Assembly: GCA_013695355.1 (NCBI GenBank)
Contig: JACDAQ010000030.1
Span: 1-64,000 of the forward strand
DNA from: Candidatus Protochlamydia sp.
GTDB taxonomy: Bacteria; Chlamydiota; Chlamydiia; Chlamydiales; Parachlamydiaceae
DNA: 64,000 nucleotides
Reading direction: 5' to 3'
Part shown: positions 6,607 to 14,438 of the stretch, one piece after another
How positions within the stretch are numbered: position 1 is the stretch's first letter
Layout of the letters: every line of letters starts with the position of its first letter
Position numbers and translations under genes: made by a program
Notes under the pieces: generated by a model
Database searches by the model: none
What the model saw: only the letters and a program-made list of their open reading frames with translations
What the model was told of the DNA's origin: nothing

Positions 6607-8907
6607 ATGGATTTCAGGGGTATTGAAAGAAATTTTAATAATACAATAAATAGCATCAATATTTCAATAAATGAAGTTGCCTCCTCATTATCATCCTTAT
6701 GCAGTAGCGTAAAAAAAAATGTAATGAATAGCATTAATAAAAATAATTTAATTGATAGTAGTGGGCAAGTTTTACCGAAAAACAAGCCTAATATCCAACA
6801 ACTGGCTGTAAATATAAATGCTTTAAAAGAGCTTCATAAGGGAGTAAGTACATCAAAGGCTGAATTTATTGATGATACTACAAGGGGTGAATCATTGAAA
6901 GCACCCAAAAATTTAAAAGAACAAAATGATTTGTCTGAAAAAAACAATGTTCAACAAATGGAATTATCCTTTGGATCTGAAGAAAATGTTGGGAGTAAGA
7001 ACAGTACTTTGATAAATGAAAAATCGCAGAGTGAAAAAAAAATAAATCAAAATATATCTGATAATAAAACAATAGAATCATCCTCATCCTCTGAATCTGA
7101 AGAATATAGTGGAAAAATGAATTATAGTACTTTTGTAAATGAAAAATCTTTGCCGAGTGAAAAAAAAATAAATCATAATATATCTGATAATAAAACAATA
7201 GAATCATCCTCATCCTCTGAATCTGGAGAATATAGTGGAAAAATGAATTATAGTACTTTTGTAAATGAAAAATCGTTACCGAGTGAAAAAAAAATAAATC
7301 AAAATATATCTGATAATAAAACAATAGAATCATCCTCATCCTCTGAATCTGAAGAATATAGAGGAAAAATGAATTATAATACTTTTGTAAATAAAAAATC
7401 TAAAAATATATCTGATAATAAAACATCAGAATCATCCTCATCTGGAGTTTATGGAAATTTTGAATCAAAGGAAACAACTGAAACATCCGAATCAACTGAA
7501 TCAACTGAATCTAGCCAATCTTCAGATTCTTCTATTGAAAATAATATATTAAGTTCAAATGTTTTTGATAATAAATTATATAATAAGCATAGTAGTATTG
7601 ATAATAATATTAAAAATTTGATAATAAATGTTGGTTGTTTAAATGCAAAACAAAATATTAATTATACTGGTCATAGTGAGACACTAGAAAAGGTTTTGGA
7701 CTTATCATCTAAAAATAACTTAACTGTTGACCAATTATCAAGCGGCGCTTTTAAAACCACGAAGCGAGTAGATTCCATTGCAATTTCCCTTATAAACATT
7801 AAAGTGAATATTATTACAGAAGAAGAAAATAATATAAGTGGTGAAAAAAGTAACTTTGATAAAAAAATAATAAAAAATAATAGTGAGCCAAAATTTAATT
7901 TAAAAGCTTTTAAGGAAACTTCAAATCGGTATGAAGCTCAAATAGCTAGTTCAATTTTTTCAAAAAAACTTGAAAATGTCGTACCCGGCGGTGCTTTCAT
8001 AAATAATAAAACAGGAGACATCCATTTTGTTACAAAATTTTGTAATCAAGGAACAATTGCCAGTGCTTGGAGTGAAATGGCAATAAAAGAGAAAAAACTT
8101 GCTATCACTGATTTGGCAAAAGGCATACAAGAATTTCATCAAAATGGATTTAGCTGGGGAGATTGTCATGGAGGAAATATTTTGGTTAATAAGGAAAAAT
8201 GGATAGATTCAAATGGAGAGGAAAGATCCTATAAAGTATATCTTTCAGATTTTGGAACAGCTAGAAAAATTAATCAGGAATATAATCCCGCTCTAGCCTG
8301 TAATACCTTCATTATGGGTCCTAATACAGAAAATGAATATATGAAGCATGCAAGGGAATTTAATACAGTTAATAAAGTTCTTATTGAAAAAAAGTCGACA
8401 ATGAATGTAATGCTTGAAAGGGGAGAAGATGCAACTGAAATTATGAATGAAATAAATGATCTACAAGTAAAAGCTAATACTTCCAATAAAGAAATAGTAA
8501 AAATTATGGATGATATCTCCAGAGATTTTGATGGATTAGCTATTGAAATATGCCGTTTAGCCAGACAAGGTAAAGAAAATTTAGAATTTAAACCAGATTT
8601 TAGTTCTAAATCCACTATTCAACAATTTCTTAATTGGCGTAATGAAAAAAATCTTGAAAAAGGAAGAGAATTAGCAATGAAATTTGTCGAAGATTCTTTT
8701 GATGGAGAGAGTCCCCTTAAAGATTTAGTCATGAAGCAATTAAAGCTTGATCAATCAAACAACGGTGTAGCAGAAACAATTGGCGTCCAGCAAACCATGG
8801 GATTTATGTCAGGAGAAGGTACTGATATAATAGAAAATCCGCCATTTGATTTTTATGATGAATTAAGTAAAATCACTGATGATGATTATAAAAAAGTCTT
8901 TAAATAA
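6607..8907 (+). CDS. Candidate type III effector: Ser/Glu repeats plus protein-kinase-like domain
   Basis: I chose the ATG at 6607 because GGAGG sits 6 bases upstream; an in-frame ATG at 6595 overlaps that site. The 766-residue product has an Asn/Ser/Lys-rich N-terminus, three exact-length 42-residue repeats (residues 142-267, with an IESSSSSES core) plus a degenerate fourth, and more Ser/Glu/Thr low complexity to about 310. From about 365 a kinase-like fold appears: glycine-loop-like LSSGAFKT (G380), K399, helix-C-like E443, catalytic loop GDCHGGN (D519, N524) and DFG (D548). The HRD-type loop is replaced by GDxHxxN, as in atypical kinases. There is no signal peptide or membrane segment, so type III secretion with the preceding chaperone is plausible. 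The kinase reading is an inference from motifs. Confidence 0.68.
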   Translation: MDFRGIERNFNNTINSINISINEVASSLSSLCSSVKKNVMNSINKNNLIDSSGQVLPKNKPNIQQLAVNINALKELHKGVSTSKAEFIDDTTRGESLKAPKNLKEQNDLSEKNNVQQMELSFGSEENVGSKNSTLINEKSQSEKKINQNISDNKTIESSSSSESEEYSGKMNYSTFVNEKSLPSEKKINHNISDNKTIESSSSSESGEYSGKMNYSTFVNEKSLPSEKKINQNISDNKTIESSSSSESEEYRGKMNYNTFVNKKSKNISDNKTSESSSSGVYGNFESKETTETSESTESTESSQSSDSSIENNILSSNVFDNKLYNKHSSIDNNIKNLIINVGCLNAKQNINYTGHSETLEKVLDLSSKNNLTVDQLSSGAFKTTKRVDSIAISLINIKVNIITEEENNISGEKSNFDKKIIKNNSEPKFNLKAFKETSNRYEAQIASSIFSKKLENVVPGGAFINNKTGDIHFVTKFCNQGTIASAWSEMAIKEKKLAITDLAKGIQEFHQNGFSWGDCHGGNILVNKEKWIDSNGEERSYKVYLSDFGTARKINQEYNPALACNTFIMGPNTENEYMKHAREFNTVNKVLIEKKSTMNVMLERGEDATEIMNEINDLQVKANTSNKEIVKIMDDISRDFDGLAIEICRLARQGKENLEFKPDFSSKSTIQQFLNWRNEKNLEKGRELAMKFVEDSFDGESPLKDLVMKQLKLDQSNNGVAETIGVQQTMGFMSGEGTDIIENPPFDFYDELSKITDDDYKKVFK
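7030..7407 (+). repeat. Three tandem 126-bp in-frame repeats
   Basis: Units start at 7030, 7156 and 7282, each 126 bases (42 codons), nearly identical at DNA level. A shortened, diverged fourth unit follows from about 7397. Every unit keeps the frame and contains a run of Ser codons next to acidic residues. The high DNA identity points to recent or continuing copy-number change inside the candidate effector gene. Confidence 0.9.
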
Positions 8908-9018
8908 TTAAAGCTTCTTTAAAAAGGCGGATTTCCAGCTTTGAATACAGTCAATTAAAGTTTAATAAATGAAAGTGCTTGATTAAAAAGCGCACGATAA
9001 TTTGGCAAAGCTGCCCCT

Positions 9019-10284
9019 CTACTTAGTTGCACTTTCATGCACTATTTTTGTTTCGGGCATAAAAAAGGCAAAAATGGAAGCCCCGCATAATGCCACCATA
9101 GCTAATGCATAAAAACTCGTATTAAAGCCAAAAGATTTAGCGATAAAGCCGGCAAACAGCTGGCTGATCGACTCTCCCATATTGGTAGACATAGCTCCCA
9201 TTCCCTGCAGAAAATTGAATCGTCCGGTATCGATTGCAAGGTCGGAATTGATTACACCTCCTATAGTCCCTAGAATGCCTGCCGCAATCCCATCGAGGAT
9301 TTGAATAAGCAAGAGGTATTGCGGGCTTTCAACTAAGGTATAAAGAAATGCTCTGACTGGTAGGATTAGAATAGCAGTTAAGAAAAAAGTTTTACGGTTA
9401 AAGTGGTTAACAATGCGGCTCATCGTATAGGCCACTCCGATCATGGTTATTTCTGCAATGATCATGCAGGCTGAGATATAAAGCGCGCTATGAACGGGAT
9501 CTTTGTTTGCCAATATTTGTCCTACTAGGGACATTTGGGCTCCATTTGCCATATAATATAAAATCATGCAAAAGTTAAAAATTAGAATAGCTTTCCTTTT
9601 AAAAAGCATCGATAAAGGGAGGGGTTTTGCGTCCTTGTCTTTAGGCAATTCTCTGGCAACAGCATAATTAATTTCCCCAGGTTTTATAAATGAAAGGGAA
9701 ATCAAGGATCCGATTGCAAAGCCAATGACTAAAAAAAAGATCCATTGACTTCCGAATAAGTAGCCCGTTATACCGGCAGTAAATGCCGAAATGACATTTC
9801 CACTGTGATTAAAGACCTCATTTTTTCCGATACGCGATGGAAGTTTTTTACGGCCGAACAAACCCAAAGTGATTGCGCCAAGAGCTGGAGAGATCAGAGC
9901 TATTGAAATTCCCATTAATAATTGAGCTATAATAACCAGTGGAAAGGCGGAAAAGGATAAAAGGATCAAACATCCAAGAATAATGAGGCAGATGGCTGTC
10001 GCAACGACAGCTCTTTTACTTTTTGAAGCATCCGCTAAAAGGCCGGCTGGAATTTGGGTTAAAAATGCTGAAAATTCTACCGTTGCTAAGGCAATTCCAA
10101 TTTTGGCCGGGTCCCATTGGAGCGTATTTCTTAGATGAATAGAAAGAAGCGGCCCCACGCCATTTCGAACATCTGACATGCAAAAAAGGAGTGCATTCAA
10201 TCCGGAAACGGATTGAGGGGAAGGGGCACTTTCAATCGGTTCAATTTTCCCATCGTTATTTAATTCGCCGCTAGCTTTTATCAT
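9019..10284 (-). CDS. Major facilitator superfamily transporter
   Basis: The 421-residue polytopic protein has about twelve hydrophobic segments in two halves. Between helices 2 and 3 it carries the MFS loop signature as GLLADASKSKRAVV, close to the consensus G-x-x-x-D-R-x-G-R-R, and a long polar loop in the middle near 205-225. The substrate cannot be told from sequence; the general pattern resembles drug or metabolite efflux permeases. No good ribosome-binding site precedes the ATG at 10284, so the true start could be slightly downstream. ComEC follows upstream on the same strand with a 38-base gap. Confidence 0.9.
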   Translation of the reverse strand: MIKASGELNNDGKIEPIESAPSPQSVSGLNALLFCMSDVRNGVGPLLSIHLRNTLQWDPAKIGIALATVEFSAFLTQIPAGLLADASKSKRAVVATAICLIILGCLILLSFSAFPLVIIAQLLMGISIALISPALGAITLGLFGRKKLPSRIGKNEVFNHSGNVISAFTAGITGYLFGSQWIFFLVIGFAIGSLISLSFIKPGEINYAVARELPKDKDAKPLPLSMLFKRKAILIFNFCMILYYMANGAQMSLVGQILANKDPVHSALYISACMIIAEITMIGVAYTMSRIVNHFNRKTFFLTAILILPVRAFLYTLVESPQYLLLIQILDGIAAGILGTIGGVINSDLAIDTGRFNFLQGMGAMSTNMGESISQLFAGFIAKSFGFNTSFYALAMVALCGASIFAFFMPETKIVHESATK

Positions 10285-10322
10285 GATTGCTTAGTTTTTT
10301 TTGAATAGTGTCATTTCATAAC

Positions 10323-11927
10323 CTATATAAAATCTATCGAGCCGTCCAAAGACTCCTTCTTTTCATTTTCATAGCTCTTTAGAATAATTAGTGCAAACAA
10401 ACTTAAGCAAATGTAAGGCACAAGGACGCTCGCCGGTAGCGATTCTATTTTAAAAAAAGCATCCAAATGATCGGGCAGCTGAAAGGTTAATTTAAGAACT
10501 ACATCTATGTAAGCTTCATTTAGCGCATGCAGCTGCTTAGCAATGCAAGGTACAAATGAAAACAATCCTCCTAACATCAACAGACTGATGGATAAGCTAA
10601 TAAGAAAGGGGAAAAAGAGATTATAGGGCACGCTTAGCCAAGGGAACTTTTGGAAATAAAATAATGTCAGGGGAAGGGCGAACAGGTTAACTGCTGCGGC
10701 CAAAGCCAATCCTTGTCTGAAGAGTGTCAGCACATAATAACCATGCTGGTCCCAGCCGCTCATGTGACTCACTTCGCTGAGTGACCTTTTAGGAAAAAGA
10801 TGCTTAAGCAACCCATTAAGCGGCTTATATCCGAGAAGAATGGCAGCCGTGATCAAAAAGCTGAATTGAAAACCTGCGGTTTCGGCCAGGAGCGGGTCAA
10901 TGAATAAAATGGCAATCAGAGAGGTGCCTAATGTATTAAGGGCTGAGCTTTCTTTTTCAAACAAGCGTGCAAGCAAAACAAGCGAGCACATCATCCATGC
11001 CCGAAAGACAGAGGCGCTGATCCCAAGAAAAAGGCAATAGGCTGTCAAAATGAGCAGGAGGCAGACAGAGGTTGTTTTCCTAGGTAAAATCCTACTTAAA
11101 ATGAAACTTAGGAAGCTAGCGATGATGGCAAAATGAAATCCTGAAATGGCCAAAATATGCAGAAGCCCGAAACGAGAGAATTCATCTCTGATCGAGGGTA
11201 AATCAAGCTCTCCTGTAACAAGGCCGGCTAAAAATGCGCCGTTTAAAGGATCTTTATATTGGTTTTGAATCCATCTATCAAGCTGCCGCTTCCAATTGAA
11301 ACGCTCTTCTGCAAGGCCCCAAGTATTGGATGCAATCTTCCATGGTTTGTTTGCAGAGATCCTTAAACGGTAAGGCCCCGCTTCACTCTCGAATAGTTTA
11401 CCTTCAACCAGATAAGCCCGGTCCGTTGAAGGTCTGAGAACTGTTTCTGGAAGGGAGATGAGGCATTTAATGCCATTTGCAATGCTTATATCTGGTGCAT
11501 AGGCGGGATAATAATGATGGATCCGACATTGGTAAATCCACTTGGACCCGAAGGGAGATTGCCGGAAAGCTATTTTTTCCACACTGATCAAAGCCGTTCC
11601 GGCAATTCCTTTTTGAGGAAGAGGAACGGACCAGTGATTAACTGACACATAAGTAAAGGCAGTAAGAAATAGTGTTAGGCTGATAATAAATTGCGGATGG
11701 ATAATTCTTTTGTTTAACATTTCAATGAGAAAAGGTCCCCATACTAAAATGCATGGTACTGCCAGTTCGTAGGGACTGCCGTTTAAACTCGCAAAAACCC
11801 CGAGCAATAGGCATATCCCATAAATGAGTGCCGGGTGGCGAAGCCAGAAGTAAACTGCCAGATAGGAGATCATTAAATAATTGTAATAAAAATATATTTT
11901 CGATAAAGAATTATTAGCGCTATTCAC
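10323..11927 (-). CDS. ComEC/Rec2-family DNA-uptake channel, channel part only
   Basis: ComEC carries single-stranded DNA through the inner membrane during natural transformation. The 534-residue protein shows the OB-like soluble N-terminal region (about 110-225) and the competence domain with FLAGLVTGELDLP and the hallmark HILAISGFHFAII near 255-275, followed by many membrane helices. The C-terminal metallo-beta-lactamase-like nuclease domain of long ComEC proteins is absent; known chlamydial ComEC proteins are also short. The indicated start is a GTG; an ATG at 11873 is an alternative, and neither has a clear ribosome-binding site. No other com gene except the YifB/ComM relative lies nearby. 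Confidence 0.85.
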   Translation of the reverse strand: MNSANNSLSKIYFYYNYLMISYLAVYFWLRHPALIYGICLLLGVFASLNGSPYELAVPCILVWGPFLIEMLNKRIIHPQFIISLTLFLTAFTYVSVNHWSVPLPQKGIAGTALISVEKIAFRQSPFGSKWIYQCRIHHYYPAYAPDISIANGIKCLISLPETVLRPSTDRAYLVEGKLFESEAGPYRLRISANKPWKIASNTWGLAEERFNWKRQLDRWIQNQYKDPLNGAFLAGLVTGELDLPSIRDEFSRFGLLHILAISGFHFAIIASFLSFILSRILPRKTTSVCLLLILTAYCLFLGISASVFRAWMMCSLVLLARLFEKESSALNTLGTSLIAILFIDPLLAETAGFQFSFLITAAILLGYKPLNGLLKHLFPKRSLSEVSHMSGWDQHGYYVLTLFRQGLALAAAVNLFALPLTLFYFQKFPWLSVPYNLFFPFLISLSISLLMLGGLFSFVPCIAKQLHALNEAYIDVVLKLTFQLPDHLDAFFKIESLPASVLVPYICLSLFALIILKSYENEKKESLDGSIDFI

Positions 11928-11976
11928 GTAAATTTAAAGCATTGTTAGAGGAATAAAATTCAAAAAAAGGAAAATA

Positions 11977-12783
11977 ATGGATCAGCACGCCAGAGAATTT
12001 TATTGCTCCTATTCAGAAAGATCTCCACACGGACGTTTTCACCGGGTCATTGAACTGAATGAAGAACCTTCAATTGATTGGCCCGAAGCGTTTGAAATTG
12101 CTCCTAATTTAAGCCGAGGCTGGTATGAATTGGCCCAATTGCCCGTTCAGGACAGAATTGAATTTACAAGAGATTTTTGGCTTGCTAAATTACCCTATCA
12201 TCCAAAATTAACTCCTTTTCTTACCTTGTTTTTTTCTGACTTGGATGACATTGCCATTTTTTTAACCCAAAAAAAATTTGACGATCCATTTGAGGTATAT
12301 TTCGTCTACAGTCTGGCTAAAAACGGGGGGTTTTTTCATGGACAGCCCTCTGCTAACGAGCAGGAAATTATTGACTTGCAAAAAAAATTTTCCGATTTTA
12401 TACTCCCCGCTGATTATTTGGCTTTTTTACAAATTCATAATGGATTTGCCAAACTGGATGATACTGGCATTTGCAAATCTTCGGAGATGCTGACGGCTTA
12501 TAATAATTTTCAGAAATTGCTGGATAAGGCCGGTCCCATTATAACGGCAAAAGGTAGTACCGTGAATCCCCGTTCGCTTATTCCTTTTTACCAATCTTTT
12601 GGAATGTCCTTTTTTCAATGCTTTTGGGCAGAATGGTACCCGGACCAGGAAATGGGCAATGTATATTATTCGAGTGTTTCAGGGACTATTTCTGAATGTA
12701 CGAAAAGTAATGACTGTGTTGATACAATGGCCTTTACCACTTTTGAAGAGTGGCTTATGTTCTATCTTGAAAAACTTGATTGA
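11977..12783 (+). CDS. SUKH (SMI1/KNR4) superfamily protein
   Basis: The C-terminal half matches the SMI1/KNR4 pattern: a helix ending ILPADYLAFLQIHNGF near residues 130-150, then strands, then GNVYYSSVSGTI and a closing TFEEWLMFYLEKL helix. Proteins of this superfamily are regulatory or immunity modules. The 268-residue product also has a 110-residue N-terminal region I do not recognise. An AAGGAA site precedes the ATG. It ends 9 bases before hprK on the same strand, so the two are probably co-transcribed. No toxin gene is adjacent, so an immunity role has no support here. Confidence 0.75.
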   Translation: MDQHAREFYCSYSERSPHGRFHRVIELNEEPSIDWPEAFEIAPNLSRGWYELAQLPVQDRIEFTRDFWLAKLPYHPKLTPFLTLFFSDLDDIAIFLTQKKFDDPFEVYFVYSLAKNGGFFHGQPSANEQEIIDLQKKFSDFILPADYLAFLQIHNGFAKLDDTGICKSSEMLTAYNNFQKLLDKAGPIITAKGSTVNPRSLIPFYQSFGMSFFQCFWAEWYPDQEMGNVYYSSVSGTISECTKSNDCVDTMAFTTFEEWLMFYLEKLD

Positions 12784-12792
12784 TTTCAACGA

Positions 12793-13758
12793 ATGTATTT
12801 AGTCAAAGATTTATATGAAGCTCATGCGGATAAATTAGGGTTGGAGCTGTTTGCCGGTAAAGCAGGGCTAGGGAGGCGAATCAGCGTCCCGGAAGCCCAG
12901 CGTCCTGGCTTAAGCCTTTCCGGATACTTAAAAAATCATGCTAAAAAAAGAATATTAATTTTCGGTCGCTTAGAGATCGGGTACATCTGTGATCTGGAAC
13001 CGCAAGTGCGCATCGATCGATTAGAAAAAATCTTAACGTCAAGCACTCCCGCCGTTATTGTCACCCGCCGCTTTCGTCCCCCCAAAGAGCTCCGGATTAT
13101 ATGTGAAAAATTGGGAGTGCCGTTGTTCCGCTCACATTTATATACAATGAATCTTTTGAATAAACTGACCCTTTTTTTGACCGAAGAATTCGCCCCCACG
13201 GCCAGCTGTCATGGCACATTAGTTGAGGTATTCGGAATAGGCGTTCTCATTCAGGGCGATTCCGCTGTGGGCAAGAGCGAGGCTGCATTAGGATTAATCG
13301 AAAGGGGGCATCGTTTAATTTCGGATGATATTGTGAGGGTAAAGAAAAAAGAAGGGGGACATTTGGAAGGTTCAAGCGCAGCCCTGACTAAGCACCACAT
13401 GGAAATTAGAGGCATCGGGATCATCAATGTCGCTTATCTTTACGGAGCCGTTTGCGTAAGAAATCAAAAAAGCATTGACATCGTTGTAAAATTAGTGGTG
13501 TGGCACGATGAACATTTTTATGATCGCATGGGCTTGGACGAAAAAAGCACTCAAATTCTTGATGTCGATCTTCCTTACTTAGTTTTACCCGTCAAACCGG
13601 GCAGGGATGTCGTATTATTATTAGAAACTATTGCTTTGAACCATCGGCTAAAAGGAATGGGCTATCATTCGGCCCAGGAATTCACATCCAAGCTTATGGA
13701 GCTAACAACAGCAAAATCAAAACAAAAGAGGCGCATTTTAGAACCTGATTATAGATAG
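12793..13758 (+). CDS. hprK: HPr kinase/phosphorylase
   Basis: HprK phosphorylates and dephosphorylates HPr at its regulatory serine. The 321-residue protein has the usual N-terminal domain and a C-terminal P-loop domain with Walker A GDSAVGKS at about 155-162. The family signature EIRGIGIINV follows at about 203-212, and an acidic DERLISDD-like strand (RLISDDIV) precedes it. Its target gene ptsH lies about 400 bases downstream, separated by a mobile palindrome. With HPr and Enzyme I but no Enzyme II seen here, the system probably serves regulation rather than sugar import. Confidence 0.96.
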   Translation: MYLVKDLYEAHADKLGLELFAGKAGLGRRISVPEAQRPGLSLSGYLKNHAKKRILIFGRLEIGYICDLEPQVRIDRLEKILTSSTPAVIVTRRFRPPKELRIICEKLGVPLFRSHLYTMNLLNKLTLFLTEEFAPTASCHGTLVEVFGIGVLIQGDSAVGKSEAALGLIERGHRLISDDIVRVKKKEGGHLEGSSAALTKHHMEIRGIGIINVAYLYGAVCVRNQKSIDIVVKLVVWHDEHFYDRMGLDEKSTQILDVDLPYLVLPVKPGRDVVLLLETIALNHRLKGMGYHSAQEFTSKLMELTTAKSKQKRRILEPDYR

Positions 13759-13842
13759 TGAACAGGTTCATAGGAGTATTTCGAATGAAGCGCTTTTTTC
13801 GCCATTTGGCAATCTTCTAAATTAATGTCCATACTCTACTAA
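13759..13842. other. Spacer after hprK with a TGAACAGGTTCA palindrome
   Basis: Immediately after the hprK stop lies TGAACAGGTTCA, which shares its core with the small GAACAGGTTC palindrome family found at 13909, 39888, 57788 and 62981. No gene is visible. Confidence 0.5.
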
Positions 13843-14052
13843 CCTAAGTTTTGCGTTTATCTCAATAAAAAATTAAGGATTATCGTGCTTTAGATTCGAC
13901 CTTTCTCTTAGAACCTGTTCAAAATCATCCGATCGAGATTTTTGAACAGGTTCTTAGATAATAATATCAAATCGATATGCTTGAAGAGAGAAAGGGTGAA
14001 GAAAGGGCGTGAAACTCCCTTATTTAGCGTGGAGAAAAACACGAAACTCAGG
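13843..14052. mobile_element. 161-bp-family element split by a nested 48-bp palindrome
   Basis: The ends are CCTAAGTTTTGCG... and ...ACGAAACTCAGG with flanking (C)TACTAA at 13836-13842 and TTACTAA at 14053-14059. Internal landmarks ATATCAAATCGATATGC and the GAGAGAAAGGG block match the 161-bp copies. The extra length is a palindrome at 13909-13956 placed near the element's centre. Confidence 0.85.
13909..13956. repeat. Nested 48-bp palindrome (GAACCTGTTC family)
   Basis: TAGAACCTGTTCAAAA pairs with TTTTGAACAGGTTCTTA across an inner loop containing CGATCG. Comparison with the copies at 4131 and 34174 shows it interrupts the larger element, so it arrived later. Related tips occur at 39888-39903, 57788-57816 and 62981-63015. 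Confidence 0.8.
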
Positions 14053-14167
14053 TTACTAATAAGGATAATGTGAGTTCATGTTAAATTTCGTATCTTGACA
14101 AAATCATCTAAAAATCGCCAGAATTAGAATTTCAGAACCTCTCTCTAATGAAAAAAGGAATCAAAAA

Positions 14168-14434
14168 ATGAAGCTCATAAAAAAAGTGCAAGTTAAAAAT
14201 GCAATGGGACTGCATACCAGGCCAGCAACTACTATTGTAAAGCTTCTTCAAAATTGTAAAAGTGATGTTTTTTTTACCCTTAAACAAGATACAGTTAATG
14301 CTAAAAGTATTTTGAGTTTGCTAATGCTTGCCGCAAAAAAAAATTCAAATATCACAATTGCTGTAGAAGGCGAAGATGCAGACCATACGATGGAAAAATT
14401 AGTTGAAGCCTTTGAAAATAAATTTGGAGAATAA
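14168..14434 (+). CDS. ptsH: Phosphocarrier protein HPr
   Basis: HPr receives phosphate from Enzyme I on a histidine and is modified by HprK on a serine. The 88-residue protein has the histidine site MGLHTRPA (H16) and the regulatory serine site VNAKSILSLLML (S47), both at the expected spacing. An AAGGAA site lies 9 bases before the ATG. The ptsI start follows 4 bases after the stop, so the two genes form a tight pair. Both phosphorylation sites being intact means the HprK loop is probably functional. Confidence 0.96.
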   Translation: MKLIKKVQVKNAMGLHTRPATTIVKLLQNCKSDVFFTLKQDTVNAKSILSLLMLAAKKNSNITIAVEGEDADHTMEKLVEAFENKFGE

Positions 14435-14438
14435 TGAA

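Noticed and set aside
6878-7339. 153-codon minus-strand frame opposite the Ser/Glu repeats
   Set aside because: It is the shadow of the tandem repeat on the other strand, with Phe/Tyr/Leu runs that mirror Lys/Glu/Ser codons.
7030-7407. CRISPR-like regular repeats
   Set aside because: Units are 126 bp, contiguous and in frame within a gene, without spacers.
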